Shown: piece after piece, positions 51,155-60,640 of the stretch
How positions within the stretch are numbered: position 1 is the first letter of the stretch
Layout of the letters: each line of letters starts with the position of its first letter
DNA from: Pseudomonas vanderleydeniana
Lineage (GTDB): Bacteria; Pseudomonadota; Gammaproteobacteria; Pseudomonadales; Pseudomonadaceae
Direction of reading: 5' to 3'
NCBI RefSeq assembly: GCF_014268755.2
Contig: NZ_CP077093.1
Location: 3,088,001 to 3,152,000 of the forward strand
DNA: 64,000 nt
Made by a program: the position numbers and the translations under genes
Notes under the pieces: model-generated
Databases searched by the model: none
Told to the model about the DNA's origin: nothing
What the model saw: the letters and a program-made list of their open reading frames with translations, nothing else

Positions 51155-52381
51155 TCAGGTGTTGTTGCAGGACTTGGCGATAGAGTCTTCGTTGGAGGTG
51201 TAGGGCCGCGAGGGCTCCAGGTTCCACTGCGGCTTGTTGCGGGCGATGTTGAAGTGACAGACCAGTTGCCGGCGCATGCTGCCGACCGTGCTGTCACGGT
51301 TGTCCGGGTTGTTCTTCCAGTTCGGGTTCAGGTACTGCGCCGCGGCCAGTTCATTGAAGAAGTTGTTGGTCTGGTTGTCCCGGATGTTCCGGCCGCAGTC
51401 GGTCGGCGTCACCTCAAGCGTCATGATCTTCTTGCCGAAGCCCGGATCGTCGCGCTCCACCCACACCGCACTCTGTACATAACGCTCGCAGCTGTTGCGC
51501 TCGCTGGTGGGGTAGATCACCTGTTTCTTACTGTCGTAGAGGAAGGTGGCATCCTGCTGCGGCGTTTGCGGCAGCTTCATGTTGATCAGCGGCAGGTAGC
51601 GCTGGGTCGCCCGGTACCACTGGATCTGGTTCAGGCGGGCGCCTTCCAGTCCGCTGTCCTCGGTGTAGAACAGCGCGAGAATCGAAGGCGAAAGCGGTGG
51701 CTTTTCCTCCCATTTGGCCAGGCGCAGCTCGTTCTGGGTGCCGAAGGACTCGGTGGCGATCTGTGCCATCGCACGAATGCTCTGGTAGAAGGCCGGGCCG
51801 GCGGCGCTGTTGCGTTCATCGCGGACGTCGAAGGCACATTGACGCGAATGATCGCCGCCGTTCTGGCGGTAGTTGGCTCCCCATTGCTCGGCGGTGGTCA
51901 CACCGATTTCGTGGCAGTACTTCTCCACGTTGGCGGGCGTGCGTCGTGAGTCGGTGCAGCCGGCCTGCTGGCGATCGTCGGTGGCGGCATCGATGGCGAA
52001 CGAGCACAGCACCGCGTAGTCCTGGTGATCCCGGGGGTTGCCGAAGATGGTGTCGAAGATGAAGCCGCTGGTGAGGCCGTAGGCCAGCTTGCGGTACTTC
52101 GCATCCTTGCGCAGGTACGAGGCGGAGACGCCGCCGCTGGCCTGGCTCTTGGGGCTGATGCTGTAGAACTGGTAGTCGGTGGAGGGCCAGGTGGCACGAA
52201 ACAGGACCCCGGAACAGAGGAACGCCGGCTTGGAGGGGCCGCCACAATCCTGTCGGGTATCGTTGTAGAGCTGGTAGAGGCGGGCGACGGTTTCGCTGCC
52301 TTGGTCTGCCTGGGCGGCGGCACAAAACGACAGGCCGAAGGCAGCCGCCAGGCCGGCGATGGACGCTCTGGTGCTTTTCAT
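51155..52381 (-). CDS. Halovibrin-like secreted protein (putative NAD-glycohydrolase-type toxin)
   Basis: This 408-residue protein has a signal peptide (SIAGLAAAFGLSFCAAAQA) and then the opening YQLYNDTRQDCGGPSKPAFL followed by CSGVLFRATWPSTDYQFYSI. Proteobacterial proteins annotated halovibrin (HvnA) carry this pattern. Vibrio fischeri halovibrins are secreted NAD-glycohydrolases. Cysteines are frequent throughout, so the mature protein is disulfide-rich. ATG 52381 is preferred (AGGAAG upstream). It converges on the LeuD gene. The family call is from memory of sequence pattern only. Confidence 0.55.
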   Translation of the reverse strand: MKSTRASIAGLAAAFGLSFCAAAQADQGSETVARLYQLYNDTRQDCGGPSKPAFLCSGVLFRATWPSTDYQFYSISPKSQASGGVSASYLRKDAKYRKLAYGLTSGFIFDTIFGNPRDHQDYAVLCSFAIDAATDDRQQAGCTDSRRTPANVEKYCHEIGVTTAEQWGANYRQNGGDHSRQCAFDVRDERNSAAGPAFYQSIRAMAQIATESFGTQNELRLAKWEEKPPLSPSILALFYTEDSGLEGARLNQIQWYRATQRYLPLINMKLPQTPQQDATFLYDSKKQVIYPTSERNSCERYVQSAVWVERDDPGFGKKIMTLEVTPTDCGRNIRDNQTNNFFNELAAAQYLNPNWKNNPDNRDSTVGSMRRQLVCHFNIARNKPQWNLEPSRPYTSNEDSIAKSCNNT

Positions 52382-52538
52382 CATGCAACTTCCTTGTGGT
52401 GTGGAACTGTGGCCGATCACGGCCTGCCATCACTGGCAATGGCATGAGAGTAGAGGGCACCTGAAAGGGCTGAAGATTTTTTTCGGCAGCTGCGTGGCAT
52501 TTCGGGGACAGCGCCAGGGCGATGGCTGGCGCCGGTTG

Positions 52539-53453
52539 TCAGAGCGACAATTGCCGGAAGTGTTCCTGCAGGAACTCCACGCACGCCCGCAGTTTTCCGG
52601 AGTAGGCCAGCCGTGTCGGATACACCGCCCAGACATTCGCGCTCTGGGTGTGCTCGTGCAGCACCTGTACCAGTCGACCCTGCTCCAGCAGTGGTTTGAC
52701 GTCCCACAGCGAGCGCAGCAGGATGCCGCGGCCGTCCAGTGCCCACTGCAGCACGATTTCACCGCTGTTGGAGGACAGCGGCCCGCGTACGCGCACGCTG
52801 TCCTGGCGACCGTCGCATTCCAGGTTCCAGATGCCGAAGGCGTTGTCGCGCTCCTTGAGCACCAGACAATCATGGTGCTCCAGGTCGCTCAACTGTTGCG
52901 GGATGCCTCGCCGTTCCAGGTAGGCGGGAGCGGCGCACAGGACCCGACGGTTGCTGACCAGGCGCCGACCGATGTGTTGCCCGGGGATATCATCGCCGAC
53001 CCGGATTTCCAGGTCGAAACCCTCGCTGACGATGTCGACCACGCGATCGAACAGGTCCAGGCGGATCTCCAGTGCCGGATAACGCTCGGCCAGCAGCGAC
53101 AGGGCCGGTGCCACATGGTTGCGACCGAAGCCGAAGCTGCTGCACAGGTGCAGGCGGCCGCTGGGGCTGTCATGGGCTTCGGACAGCTCGTCGCTGAGCT
53201 GCTGGAAGTCCTCGAGGATGCGCACGGCCCAGCGTTGCACCCGCTCGCCGTCCTCGGTCAGGGCGATACGGCGACTGGTACGGTGCAGCAGGCGAGTGGC
53301 GAGGGTGGTTTCGAGAATCTGGATGCGCTTGCTGACGTAGGCGGGCGACAGCCCCAGCTCATCGGCTGCGGCCGCGAAGCCGGTCTTGCGGATGACGGTC
53401 AGGAACACGCGCAGGTCTTCGGGCAGGGGCACGGTGTCTTTCTTTGGGTTCAT
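52539..53453 (-). CDS. LysR-family transcriptional regulator (DmlR-like)
   Basis: This 304-residue LysR regulator has a winged helix (DLRVFLTVIRKTGFAAAADE, LGLSPAYVSKRIQILE) and a substrate-binding domain (FDRVVDIVSEGFDLEIRVGD), as in the DmlR/YafC-like group. ATG 53453 is chosen; the upstream frame runs through REP-like palindromes. It stands after the DctA gene on the same strand, about 270 bases away, so it may regulate dicarboxylate uptake. Confidence 0.9.
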   Translation of the reverse strand: MNPKKDTVPLPEDLRVFLTVIRKTGFAAAADELGLSPAYVSKRIQILETTLATRLLHRTSRRIALTEDGERVQRWAVRILEDFQQLSDELSEAHDSPSGRLHLCSSFGFGRNHVAPALSLLAERYPALEIRLDLFDRVVDIVSEGFDLEIRVGDDIPGQHIGRRLVSNRRVLCAAPAYLERRGIPQQLSDLEHHDCLVLKERDNAFGIWNLECDGRQDSVRVRGPLSSNSGEIVLQWALDGRGILLRSLWDVKPLLEQGRLVQVLHEHTQSANVWAVYPTRLAYSGKLRACVEFLQEHFRQLSL

Positions 53454-53535
53454 GGGCAAGGCAACGAACACTGGCGGCAGAAGCCGCCAGAATAGCATCG
53501 TTGGTCGTGGTGCCGGGGAGCAGGACCACCAGGAA

Positions 53536-53702
53536 CCGGACTCACTGCAGGAGTCGGATTCACTGTAGGAGTCGGACTTGTGGGAGCCGGATTTATCCGC
53601 GAAGAGGTCACTGAAATCGCTAAAAGCTTCGCGGATGAATCCGGCTCCCACAAGGTAAGAACCTGGCGCGGTCACTGTAGGAGCCGCCCGGCCGGCTCCT
53701 AC
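53536..53702. repeat. REP-like palindromes between LysR and dctA genes
   Basis: Arms 53579-53604 and 53627-53652 (26 bp, one mismatch) form an inverted pair with the REP-type GGGAGCCGGAT...CGCGAAG core. A second hairpin, GTAGGAGCCG / CGGCTCCTAC, is at 53677-53702. To the left, GGAGTCGGA recurs in tandem (from about 53549 and 53568), looking like a decayed start of the same repeat. Confidence 0.8.
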
Positions 53703-53726
53703 GAGGACGGTGCGAGGCCATGAGCC

Positions 53727-55019
53727 TTACTCGGCGGGCTGGCTGGCTAGGGCCTTGCGCTCGTGCCCGAGGGCGATCGGCGCCATTTTCTCGCGGTCGA
53801 GCTGGCCTTCCCAGGCGGCCACCACCAGGGTGGCGACGGCGTTGCCGATGATGTTGGTCAGTGAGCGGCACTCGGCCATGAACCGGTCTACGCCGAGGAT
53901 CAGCACCATGGCCGCCACCGGCACGGTCGGCACCACGGCGAGGCTGGCGGCCAGCGCAACGAAACCCGCACCGACCACCGCACCGGCGCCCTTGGAGGTG
54001 AGCATGGTCACCGCCAGCAGGGTCAGTTGCTGCTCCAGCGTCAGGTCGATGTTGGTTGCCTGGGCCAGGAACAGCACCGCAAGGGTCATGTAGATGTTGG
54101 TGCCATCGAGGTTGAAGGTGTAGCCGGTTGGTACCACGATGCCCACCACGCCCTTGGAGCAGCCGAGGTTCTCCAGTTTCTGGATCAGTTGCGGCAGGGC
54201 CGATTCCGATGAGCTGGTGCCGAGTACGATCAGCAGCTCCGACTTGATGTAGCCCAGCAGGCGCAGGATGCTGAAGCCGGCATAGCGGGCGATGCTGCCC
54301 AGCACGCAGGTGATGAAGATCAGCGCGGTCAGGTAGAAGGTGCCCACCAGCTTCATCAGCGGCAGCAGCGAGCCCAGGCCGTACTTGCCGATGGTGAAGG
54401 CCATCGCGCCGAAGGCACCCACGGGGGCGACCCGGGCGATCATGCCGACGATGCGGAAGAACACTTCGCTGGCCTGGTGGATCACGCCCACCAGCGGCCG
54501 GGCTTTCTCACCGGCCATCACCAGCGCCAGGCCGAACAGCAGCGAGACGAACAGCACCGGCAGGATCTCGCCCTGGGTGAAGGCATCGAAGAAGGTGGTG
54601 GGGATCACGTGCAGCAGGAAGCCGGTCACGCCTTCGCCGTGCTGGGCCTGGCCAACGAAACTGGCGATGGCCGAGGAGTCGAGGGTCTTCACGTCGACGT
54701 TGAAGCCCGAGCCCGGGTGCAGGGCGTGGGCGGCCAGCAGGCCGATGGCCAGGGCCAGGGTGGAGACGATCTCGAAGTACAGCAGCGCCTTGCCACCGAC
54801 CCGCCCGACCTGTTTCACGTCGTGCATGTTGGTGATGCCGGAGACTACGGTGCAGAAGATGATCGGGCCGATGATCATCTTGATCAGCTTGATGAAACCA
54901 TCACCCAGGGGCTTGAGCTCGACACCGGTCTGCGGCCAGTGGTTGCCGATCAGCACTCCCAGCACGATGGCGATGACGACCTGGATATACAGGGTTCCCA
55001 GCAGTTTTCTGATTGTCAT
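53727..55019 (-). CDS. dctA: C4-dicarboxylate/proton symporter
   Basis: This 430-residue inner-membrane transporter of the glutamate-type DAACS family takes up succinate, fumarate and malate. Hallmarks are [19 protein letters not shown], serine-rich [32 protein letters not shown] and [18 protein letters not shown] 55019 has GGAG upstream. Length fits DctA. It neighbours the LysR gene downstream and an alpha/beta hydrolase upstream on the same strand. Confidence 0.95.
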   Translation of the reverse strand: MTIRKLLGTLYIQVVIAIVLGVLIGNHWPQTGVELKPLGDGFIKLIKMIIGPIIFCTVVSGITNMHDVKQVGRVGGKALLYFEIVSTLALAIGLLAAHALHPGSGFNVDVKTLDSSAIASFVGQAQHGEGVTGFLLHVIPTTFFDAFTQGEILPVLFVSLLFGLALVMAGEKARPLVGVIHQASEVFFRIVGMIARVAPVGAFGAMAFTIGKYGLGSLLPLMKLVGTFYLTALIFITCVLGSIARYAGFSILRLLGYIKSELLIVLGTSSSESALPQLIQKLENLGCSKGVVGIVVPTGYTFNLDGTNIYMTLAVLFLAQATNIDLTLEQQLTLLAVTMLTSKGAGAVVGAGFVALAASLAVVPTVPVAAMVLILGVDRFMAECRSLTNIIGNAVATLVVAAWEGQLDREKMAPIALGHERKALASQPAE

Positions 55020-55117
55020 TTTTATTATCTCCAGAGTTTCAGGCAAGCCGATCCCGTCATGGGCCGTCACGGCGGCCCATGGGGAAGGGGTGTTTCAAAT
55101 CGGTGGTGGCCGGTACT

Positions 55118-55993
55118 TCAGCGCAGGAACGGCAAGACTTCGTCCAGCAGTTCCTGCGGAATTTCCTCGGCCAGGTAATGACCGCCCGGCAGTGCCTTGC
55201 CGCGTACATCGGTGGCGACCTGCCGCCATTCGTGCAGTGGGTCGAAGCAGCGGCCGACCGTACCCTCGGCGCCCCACAGGGCCAGCAGTGGCAGGTTCAG
55301 CTTGCGCCCGGCAGCGAGATCGGCGCGATCGTGTTCCAGGTCGATGCCGGCGCTGGCGCGATAGTCCTCGCAGACGCCACGTGCGCTGCCAGGCAGACTG
55401 AGACAGCGGATGTATTCAGCGAAGGCTTCGTCGGTGAATGGCTTGAGCCCGGCGCTGCGGCTGCCCATGACGCTGCGCAGGTACTGTTCCGGGTTGGCCT
55501 CGATCAGGCTCTCCGGCAGCGGTGCCGGGCGGATCAGGAAGAACCAGTGCCAGTAGGCGCGGGCGAAGGCTTCATTGGTCTGGGCGTACATCGACAGGGT
55601 CGGCGCGATATCCAGCAGGACCATGCGCTGCACCGTTTCGGGATGGTCGAGTGCCAGGCGATGGGCGACGCGGGCACCACGGTCGTGGGCCAGGATCGAG
55701 AACTGCGTGAAGCCCAGGGCGCGCATCAGCTCGACGCCGTCGCGGCCCATTTCGCGCTTGGAGTAGTTCAGGTGCTGCTCGTCGGCCGCTGGCCGGCTGC
55801 TGTCACCGTAGCCGCGCAGGTCGGCGGCGACCACGGTGAAATGCTTGGCAAGCTCGCCCGCGACCTTGTGCCAGATAACGTGTGTCTGTGGGTGGCCGTG
55901 CAACAGCAACAGGCCTGGCCCACTGCCGCCAATGCGGTAGGCGATGTCCACACCGTTGACGTGGCGCTGGTCTTTCTCGAATCCGGCGAACAT
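55118..55993 (-). CDS. Haloacetate (fluoroacetate) dehalogenase-like alpha/beta hydrolase
   Basis: This 291-residue hydrolase has all the residues described for fluoroacetate dehalogenases: nucleophile D104, carboxylate-binding R105 and R108 in HDRGAR, acid D128, halide-pocket H149, W150 and Y211 (CEDYRAS), and base H272. Spacing matches the D110/R111/R114/D134/H155/W156/Y219/H280 set with offsets of -6 and, after a two-residue deletion, -8. Such enzymes hydrolyse the C-halogen bond of 2-haloacetates to give glycolate. It lies upstream of dctA, 98 bases away, on the same strand, so the two may share control. Confidence 0.85.
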   Translation of the reverse strand: MFAGFEKDQRHVNGVDIAYRIGGSGPGLLLLHGHPQTHVIWHKVAGELAKHFTVVAADLRGYGDSSRPAADEQHLNYSKREMGRDGVELMRALGFTQFSILAHDRGARVAHRLALDHPETVQRMVLLDIAPTLSMYAQTNEAFARAYWHWFFLIRPAPLPESLIEANPEQYLRSVMGSRSAGLKPFTDEAFAEYIRCLSLPGSARGVCEDYRASAGIDLEHDRADLAAGRKLNLPLLALWGAEGTVGRCFDPLHEWRQVATDVRGKALPGGHYLAEEIPQELLDEVLPFLR

Positions 55994-56112
55994 GGAAGTG
56001 ACTCCTCGTTATTGTTGCCGACATCCTAAGACCCACAGCGCCAGGGGCAAGGCGCAAAGCGTGGTGCGCTCGTTCATGAAGTGTGTTGCTGGTCGCGGAT
56101 GAGACCGATGCT

Positions 56113-56577
56113 TCAGCCTTGAGGCTGCTCGTACAACGCAGCGAGTCGTGCCTCGAGTTCGGCCTGTGGCACGTCCTCCTTGTGGCTGGCCAGGAACCAG
56201 ACATGGCCAAATGGGTCTGCGAGCGTGCAACTGCGGTCGCCGTAGAACTGGTCCTGGACCTCCTTGATCACCGTGGCACCAGCGGCCGTGGCGGTTTCGA
56301 ACTGCTTGTCGACGTCCGAGACGTACAGGTGAATGCCGACTGAAGTGTGGCCCTGCGGACTGACGAACGGTCCATCTTCGCAGGGTGTGCCCAGCATCAG
56401 TGGTGAATCGCCGATACGCAGTTCGGCATGGCCGATGCTGCCATCGGGCATCGCCAGGCGCATGACTTCCGTGGCGCCGAAGGCTTTCTTGTAGAAGTCG
56501 ATGGCTGCTGCGGCCTGGCTGACGCCGAGGTAGGGGGTGATGCTGTGGAAACCCTCCGGTATCGCTTTGACGCTCAT
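56113..56577 (-). CDS. VOC-superfamily (glyoxalase / PhnB-like) protein
   Basis: This 154-residue protein has the paired beta-alpha-beta-beta-beta VOC layout: GFHSITPYLGVSQAAAAIDF, YKKAFGATEVMRLAMPDGSI, and the C-terminal half VGIHLYVSDVDKQFETA, ADPFGHVWFLASH. It resembles PhnB-like or YdfZ-type metal-dependent VOC proteins. Activity is unknown. Confidence 0.88.
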   Translation of the reverse strand: MSVKAIPEGFHSITPYLGVSQAAAAIDFYKKAFGATEVMRLAMPDGSIGHAELRIGDSPLMLGTPCEDGPFVSPQGHTSVGIHLYVSDVDKQFETATAAGATVIKEVQDQFYGDRSCTLADPFGHVWFLASHKEDVPQAELEARLAALYEQPQG

Positions 56578-56688
56578 GACGGTTCTCCCTTGTCAGGTGG
56601 CAATGACCGGTCATCGTGGCCGGTCATTTGACTATAGGTCACGGGCGATGAAGTCTGTGGCGGTCTGACGGGCGTGCTGGCGTGGGCA

Positions 56689-57684
56689 TCAGTAGCGGCC
56701 ACGGACCTCCTGATTGTAGCGAATGAGCAAGGCATCGTAGGTGGTCTGGATTTTTTCCAGATCATCGTCCAGATACAACGAGTCGCGTTGCGCTGTCCAA
56801 TCGTCCCTGAGGCTATCCAACGCCTTGAAGTAATCTGTAGCGGGTGTGTGGAGGTGCTCCCAGATGCCTTGGACCGACTTGTCGCTGCTGGTGGCAGGAT
56901 GTGCCTGCATGTAGCTGGTTCCGGCAGCATGGGCCGCTTTCACATTCTCGATAAGACCGCTCAACAGCGTGGGTGTCAGGTTGTGCTCGGCACTGGCTTT
57001 TGTCAATTGATCAAGGTTCAGCCTGGCCTGGAGCATGAAGTTCAACAGGTGCCAATGCTGGTCCTGCCCGAAGCGAGCCTCTATCTGTCGTAGTTGTACC
57101 TGACGAATCCTCAGGTCTTGGGCGACGATCTCGCGGCGCAACTGGTCGGACTCCTTGAGGAAGTCCTCGGCCAGAGGGCGGAAGGTTGGGTCCAGGTGCT
57201 CCTTCTCCTCGGCTGTCAGGGGCGGCGCAAGCAGGTAGCTGTAAAAGTTGAAGGTCTCGGTCACTTCACTGACCCTGATCCAGGCTGTCAGGTACCGGGA
57301 AAACCCTGGCAGCATCCTTGCCAGCGCCTGGCGATCGCCTTCGTCTGGCAGGCAGGCGATAATGCGCGAGCGTTGGCCTGCGAACATCATCTTGTTCCGT
57401 TGTCCCTGGGTGTCAATAGCGACCAGTCTACCGTCGTGATCGCTGCTCTGCTGGGTAGAAGTGATCTTCTGGTAGCGTGTATACGCGTTTCGCCATTCGA
57501 CATCTACGCTGCGCAGGCAGTCGACCAAGGGCTTCATGGCTGCTGCCTGGTCGTTTTCAGTGCTTGGCAGGATTCCTAGCCAGTTCCAGACAGCATCCAG
57601 TACTGAGTACTTGGCTGTTGAGAGATTAGCCAGCATGGCTACTACCAGGCCGATCAGCAAGTACATCCGTGCCTTGCGATTCAT
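56689..57684 (-). CDS. DUF3829-like membrane-anchored helical protein
   Basis: This 331-residue protein has an N-terminal hydrophobic segment (MYLLIGLVVAMLANLS) that anchors or exports it. A long all-helical region follows, like the YiiG/DUF3829 family (LVDCLRSVDVEWRNAYTRY, DLRIRQVQLRQIEARFG). GGAG lies before ATG 57684, which overlaps the stop of the J-domain-like gene as ATGA. The two probably act together at the envelope; role unknown. Confidence 0.7.
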   Translation of the reverse strand: MNRKARMYLLIGLVVAMLANLSTAKYSVLDAVWNWLGILPSTENDQAAAMKPLVDCLRSVDVEWRNAYTRYQKITSTQQSSDHDGRLVAIDTQGQRNKMMFAGQRSRIIACLPDEGDRQALARMLPGFSRYLTAWIRVSEVTETFNFYSYLLAPPLTAEEKEHLDPTFRPLAEDFLKESDQLRREIVAQDLRIRQVQLRQIEARFGQDQHWHLLNFMLQARLNLDQLTKASAEHNLTPTLLSGLIENVKAAHAAGTSYMQAHPATSSDKSVQGIWEHLHTPATDYFKALDSLRDDWTAQRDSLYLDDDLEKIQTTYDALLIRYNQEVRGRY

Positions 57685-59360
57685 TGGCCTGGCTCCTGTT
57701 TGCGCTGCTCTGCGTACCACTGCACCCGACTCGAGGACGCTCTGCATTCGGGCAGGTCGGGGGAGCGCGTGCATAGCCGCTCAGGCCATGGCTGCAGGCC
57801 CTGGTCCCGGCCCAGTCGGATATGGTTGCCATAGGCGATCATGCCCACTATCAGGAGCAGAACTGCGCCTGCGAACAGTGCCGAGCGGGTCAGCACTGAC
57901 GAGGGCATGGATCGATAGGCACGGGCTGGCCATAGAAAATGCTCGCGAACCCGCTGCAGTCCGCCAATGGCCAGCAAGCAGCCTGTGTAGGCGAGCAGTG
58001 CGGCCAATCCTCCGGAGAATGCCACCGCGCAACCCAGCAACCAGCACGGTACGATTTCCCTTAGTAGCAAGGGGGCAGGACGGCGAGGGCTTAGCCAATT
58101 GGATAAACGCGTGGTCAGGTGTTGCTCCAAGCCTGAAGCAGGGTCAATCAGTGCTCGCCACAACTTCAGAAACAGCCAGGTGCAGCCAGCGAACATGCCG
58201 CTCCAGAAGAGAGTTCCGGACAAGACTGCGGCGGCATCCGCCATCGAAAGACCGAACTGGGCAATGGCGCAAGTTGCCCCGGACACGACTGCGGCCATGT
58301 ACATCGGCCAATCCGTCAGTGCACTTTCCAGGGGGCGCCAGAAGAAAGGATCGCCCTCAGGCATGCTCTTGCGCAGTTGCGGGTATTGGTTGTAGACGAC
58401 TTCGCTGAGATGTTGGCAGGCGATCCAGTCCTGCTTGCGCATTCTGCGGGCGTGCACGATGCGTTCACTGGACGCCAGAGCACCGAACAGCAATCGTGCG
58501 GCCCTTGATTCCGGTGTACGGTCATCAAGAGCCGCCAGACGCTTCTGCTCTTCCACGAAAGCCTCGGTTCGGCTGCGTTTGAGCAGGCTTTGCCAGTAGC
58601 TCTCGGGGTTGACCACGTATCTGGCGTCGTCTTCCCAGTTCTCCAGTCGCGATAACTCGGCGAACAGTTCCGATGACCAGAAAGCTGACTCCAGAAGTAC
58701 GTCAGCCAACAGCCGTCCGTACTGTCTGCGCCGCTCCAGTGATTGCATCCAGGACGATTGTCTGAATTGCTCATACATCTGGCGAAAGCTGTTCAGGTCA
58801 CCCAACGCCAGAGTCTGGAGCAGTGTCTGTCGTACGTCGACGAACAGTTTATGCTGCAGTTGTTGCAAGGCCTGAGTAGGCAGTACACCCTCCTGCCATG
58901 GACTAAGCCACTGAAACTGCTTCAGGGCCCATTGGATCAGCGCCCGGCTCTGAGGCGAGGGCTCCAGGCAAAGTTGTAACAGTTGCTCTTCGAACTCCGC
59001 CTGGCAGCAATAGAGGGCCGCCCGGGCAAAACGTTCATCCAGCAGTTGCGCAGTGATGCCGTCGAGCAGTTCGCTGGCTGCCTGCTGTGCTGCGCTGGGG
59101 CCTGGGTCTTTGCGGGGCAGACCGGTTTCTCTGGTGCATGGGGTGGTTTCGACGAAAACGGTTGGCGCTGCTGAAAACTCGAGCTCAGCCATCGGGCTGC
59201 TCCAGTCCAGTGCCTGTTCATAGGCTTCGCGCAACCGCTGGAAACCCTCCGGGTCATCATCCGGGCGGGTCTGTTTGAGTAAGGTGGCGTATTGACGCTT
59301 GATTCTACGGGTATCGGCGTCTGATGGTAGTCCTAAAATTTCCCAGCAACTCATCGGCAA
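57681..59360 (-). CDS. J-domain-like membrane protein with altered HPD motif
   Basis: This 559-residue protein begins with a J-domain-like helical hairpin (CWEILGLPSDADTRRIKRQY ... FQRLREAYEQAL). The HPD motif that stimulates Hsp70 reads RPD here (KQTRPDDDPE). The next 280 residues are helical. From about residue 350, several hydrophobic segments (ALTDWPMYMAAVVSGATC, LFWSGMFAGCTWLF, CWLLGCAVAFSGGLAALLA, SALFAGAVLLLIVGMIAYG) make it a polytopic membrane protein. The DUF3829-like gene overlaps its stop. I do not recognise a named family. Confidence 0.7.
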   Translation of the reverse strand: MPMSCWEILGLPSDADTRRIKRQYATLLKQTRPDDDPEGFQRLREAYEQALDWSSPMAELEFSAAPTVFVETTPCTRETGLPRKDPGPSAAQQAASELLDGITAQLLDERFARAALYCCQAEFEEQLLQLCLEPSPQSRALIQWALKQFQWLSPWQEGVLPTQALQQLQHKLFVDVRQTLLQTLALGDLNSFRQMYEQFRQSSWMQSLERRRQYGRLLADVLLESAFWSSELFAELSRLENWEDDARYVVNPESYWQSLLKRSRTEAFVEEQKRLAALDDRTPESRAARLLFGALASSERIVHARRMRKQDWIACQHLSEVVYNQYPQLRKSMPEGDPFFWRPLESALTDWPMYMAAVVSGATCAIAQFGLSMADAAAVLSGTLFWSGMFAGCTWLFLKLWRALIDPASGLEQHLTTRLSNWLSPRRPAPLLLREIVPCWLLGCAVAFSGGLAALLAYTGCLLAIGGLQRVREHFLWPARAYRSMPSSVLTRSALFAGAVLLLIVGMIAYGNHIRLGRDQGLQPWPERLCTRSPDLPECRASSSRVQWYAEQRKQEPGQ

Positions 59361-59564
59361 GTCCCGGGTGTTGTATTCGACACTGCTACCGCGACCATAC
59401 CGCCAAGGCTCCTTGAAAAACCGCTCCGTTGTTGGCGGGGGATAATATCAAAATGCAGTTGCCGATGTTGAAACTGGCTTTATCGACGCAGCAGGCTGGC
59501 TTTTTGCTTGGCGCTGCCTAAGATGGCCGTCACAAGGAACAGCACAAGGCTCGGGCAACGGCCA

Positions 59565-60581
59565 ATGTCGGAAAAAGACACCATCTCCATCCATCTGGTG
59601 CGTGAGGCACTGCTGCAGAGTTGCGCCCCGGGCGTGGCCACCGAAGAGGTCCTGGGCAAGGTCGGAATCGACCCGGCTCTATTGCACCGGCCCGAGGCCC
59701 GGGTACCGGCCAGTGACTATGCGCGCCTGTGGCGTCTGCTCGCGCGGCGCAACGATGACGAGTTCTTCGGCATGGACCCGCGCAGGCTGCGGGCCGGCAG
59801 TTTTGCCTACCTGTGCCGGACCGGCATGGCGCAGCCGACGGTGAGGGCCGGGCTGGAAGCGGTGCTGGAATTCCTCTCGCTGATCTTCGAGCGGCTGCCG
59901 GCGCAACTGGTGACCCAGCAGAGCCTGGCCGAAATCGTCCTTGCAGAGCCTGAAGACGAGGCCCGACGACCGTTCACCTATTTCACCTACTGGATGATCG
60001 TCCACGGTGTGGCCTGTTGGCTGGCGGGGCGGCGGATTCCGATCCTGGCTATCGAGCTGCGTTGTGAGGCACCCGACTACTGCGATGACTACCGGGTGAT
60101 GTTTTCCGAGAACCTGCGCTTTGCCCGACCACGGACACGGATGATCCTCGCGGCCGATTGCCTGGACCTGCCGATCAAGCGCAGCCCCCAGGAGTTGCAG
60201 CGTTTTCTCGGGCATGCGCCGGCCAACATCCTGGTCAAGTATCGCGATGCCCAAAGCTTTTCCAGTCGGATCCGGCACGACCTGCGGCAGTTGCCGGCCC
60301 AGCAGTGGCCGGAAACCGAGGGCCTGGCGCTGCAGTTGTGCATGTCGGCATCGACCCTGCGGCGGCGGCTGGCGGAGGAGGGGCAGACCTACCAGGGGCT
60401 CAAGGACAGCGTGCGCAAGGAGCTGGCGATCGCCTGGCTGGCCGAGCCGGCGATCAGCTTCGCCGAGATCGCCACGCGGCTGGGGTTCGCCGATGTCAGC
60501 TCGTTCTACAAGGCCTTTCGCAAATGGTCGGGTTCGAATCCGGGGCATTATCGCAGCCTGATTCTCAACGAAAGCCAATAA
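59565..60581 (+). CDS. AraC-family transcriptional regulator
   Basis: This 338-residue regulator has an N-terminal Arabinose_bd-type ligand domain (APGVATEEVLGKVGIDPALL, RTGMAQPTVRAGLEAVLEFL, with Trp-rich FTYFTYWMIVHGVACW) and a C-terminal double helix-turn-helix (LCMSASTLRRRLAEEGQTYQ, ISFAEIATRLGFADVSSFYK). ATG 59565 is preferred over 59508 and 59523. The arrangement resembles OruR/CdhR-type activators. Its natural target is probably the AMP-binding enzyme gene now 2.1 kb away beyond the repeat and IS. Confidence 0.92.
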   Translation: MSEKDTISIHLVREALLQSCAPGVATEEVLGKVGIDPALLHRPEARVPASDYARLWRLLARRNDDEFFGMDPRRLRAGSFAYLCRTGMAQPTVRAGLEAVLEFLSLIFERLPAQLVTQQSLAEIVLAEPEDEARRPFTYFTYWMIVHGVACWLAGRRIPILAIELRCEAPDYCDDYRVMFSENLRFARPRTRMILAADCLDLPIKRSPQELQRFLGHAPANILVKYRDAQSFSSRIRHDLRQLPAQQWPETEGLALQLCMSASTLRRRLAEEGQTYQGLKDSVRKELAIAWLAEPAISFAEIATRLGFADVSSFYKAFRKWSGSNPGHYRSLILNESQ

Positions 60582-60640
60582 TCCCATTCATTTCTGATCG
60601 TTCCCATGCTCCTAGTCCCCGGTAAAAACGAAAGGGGGGG

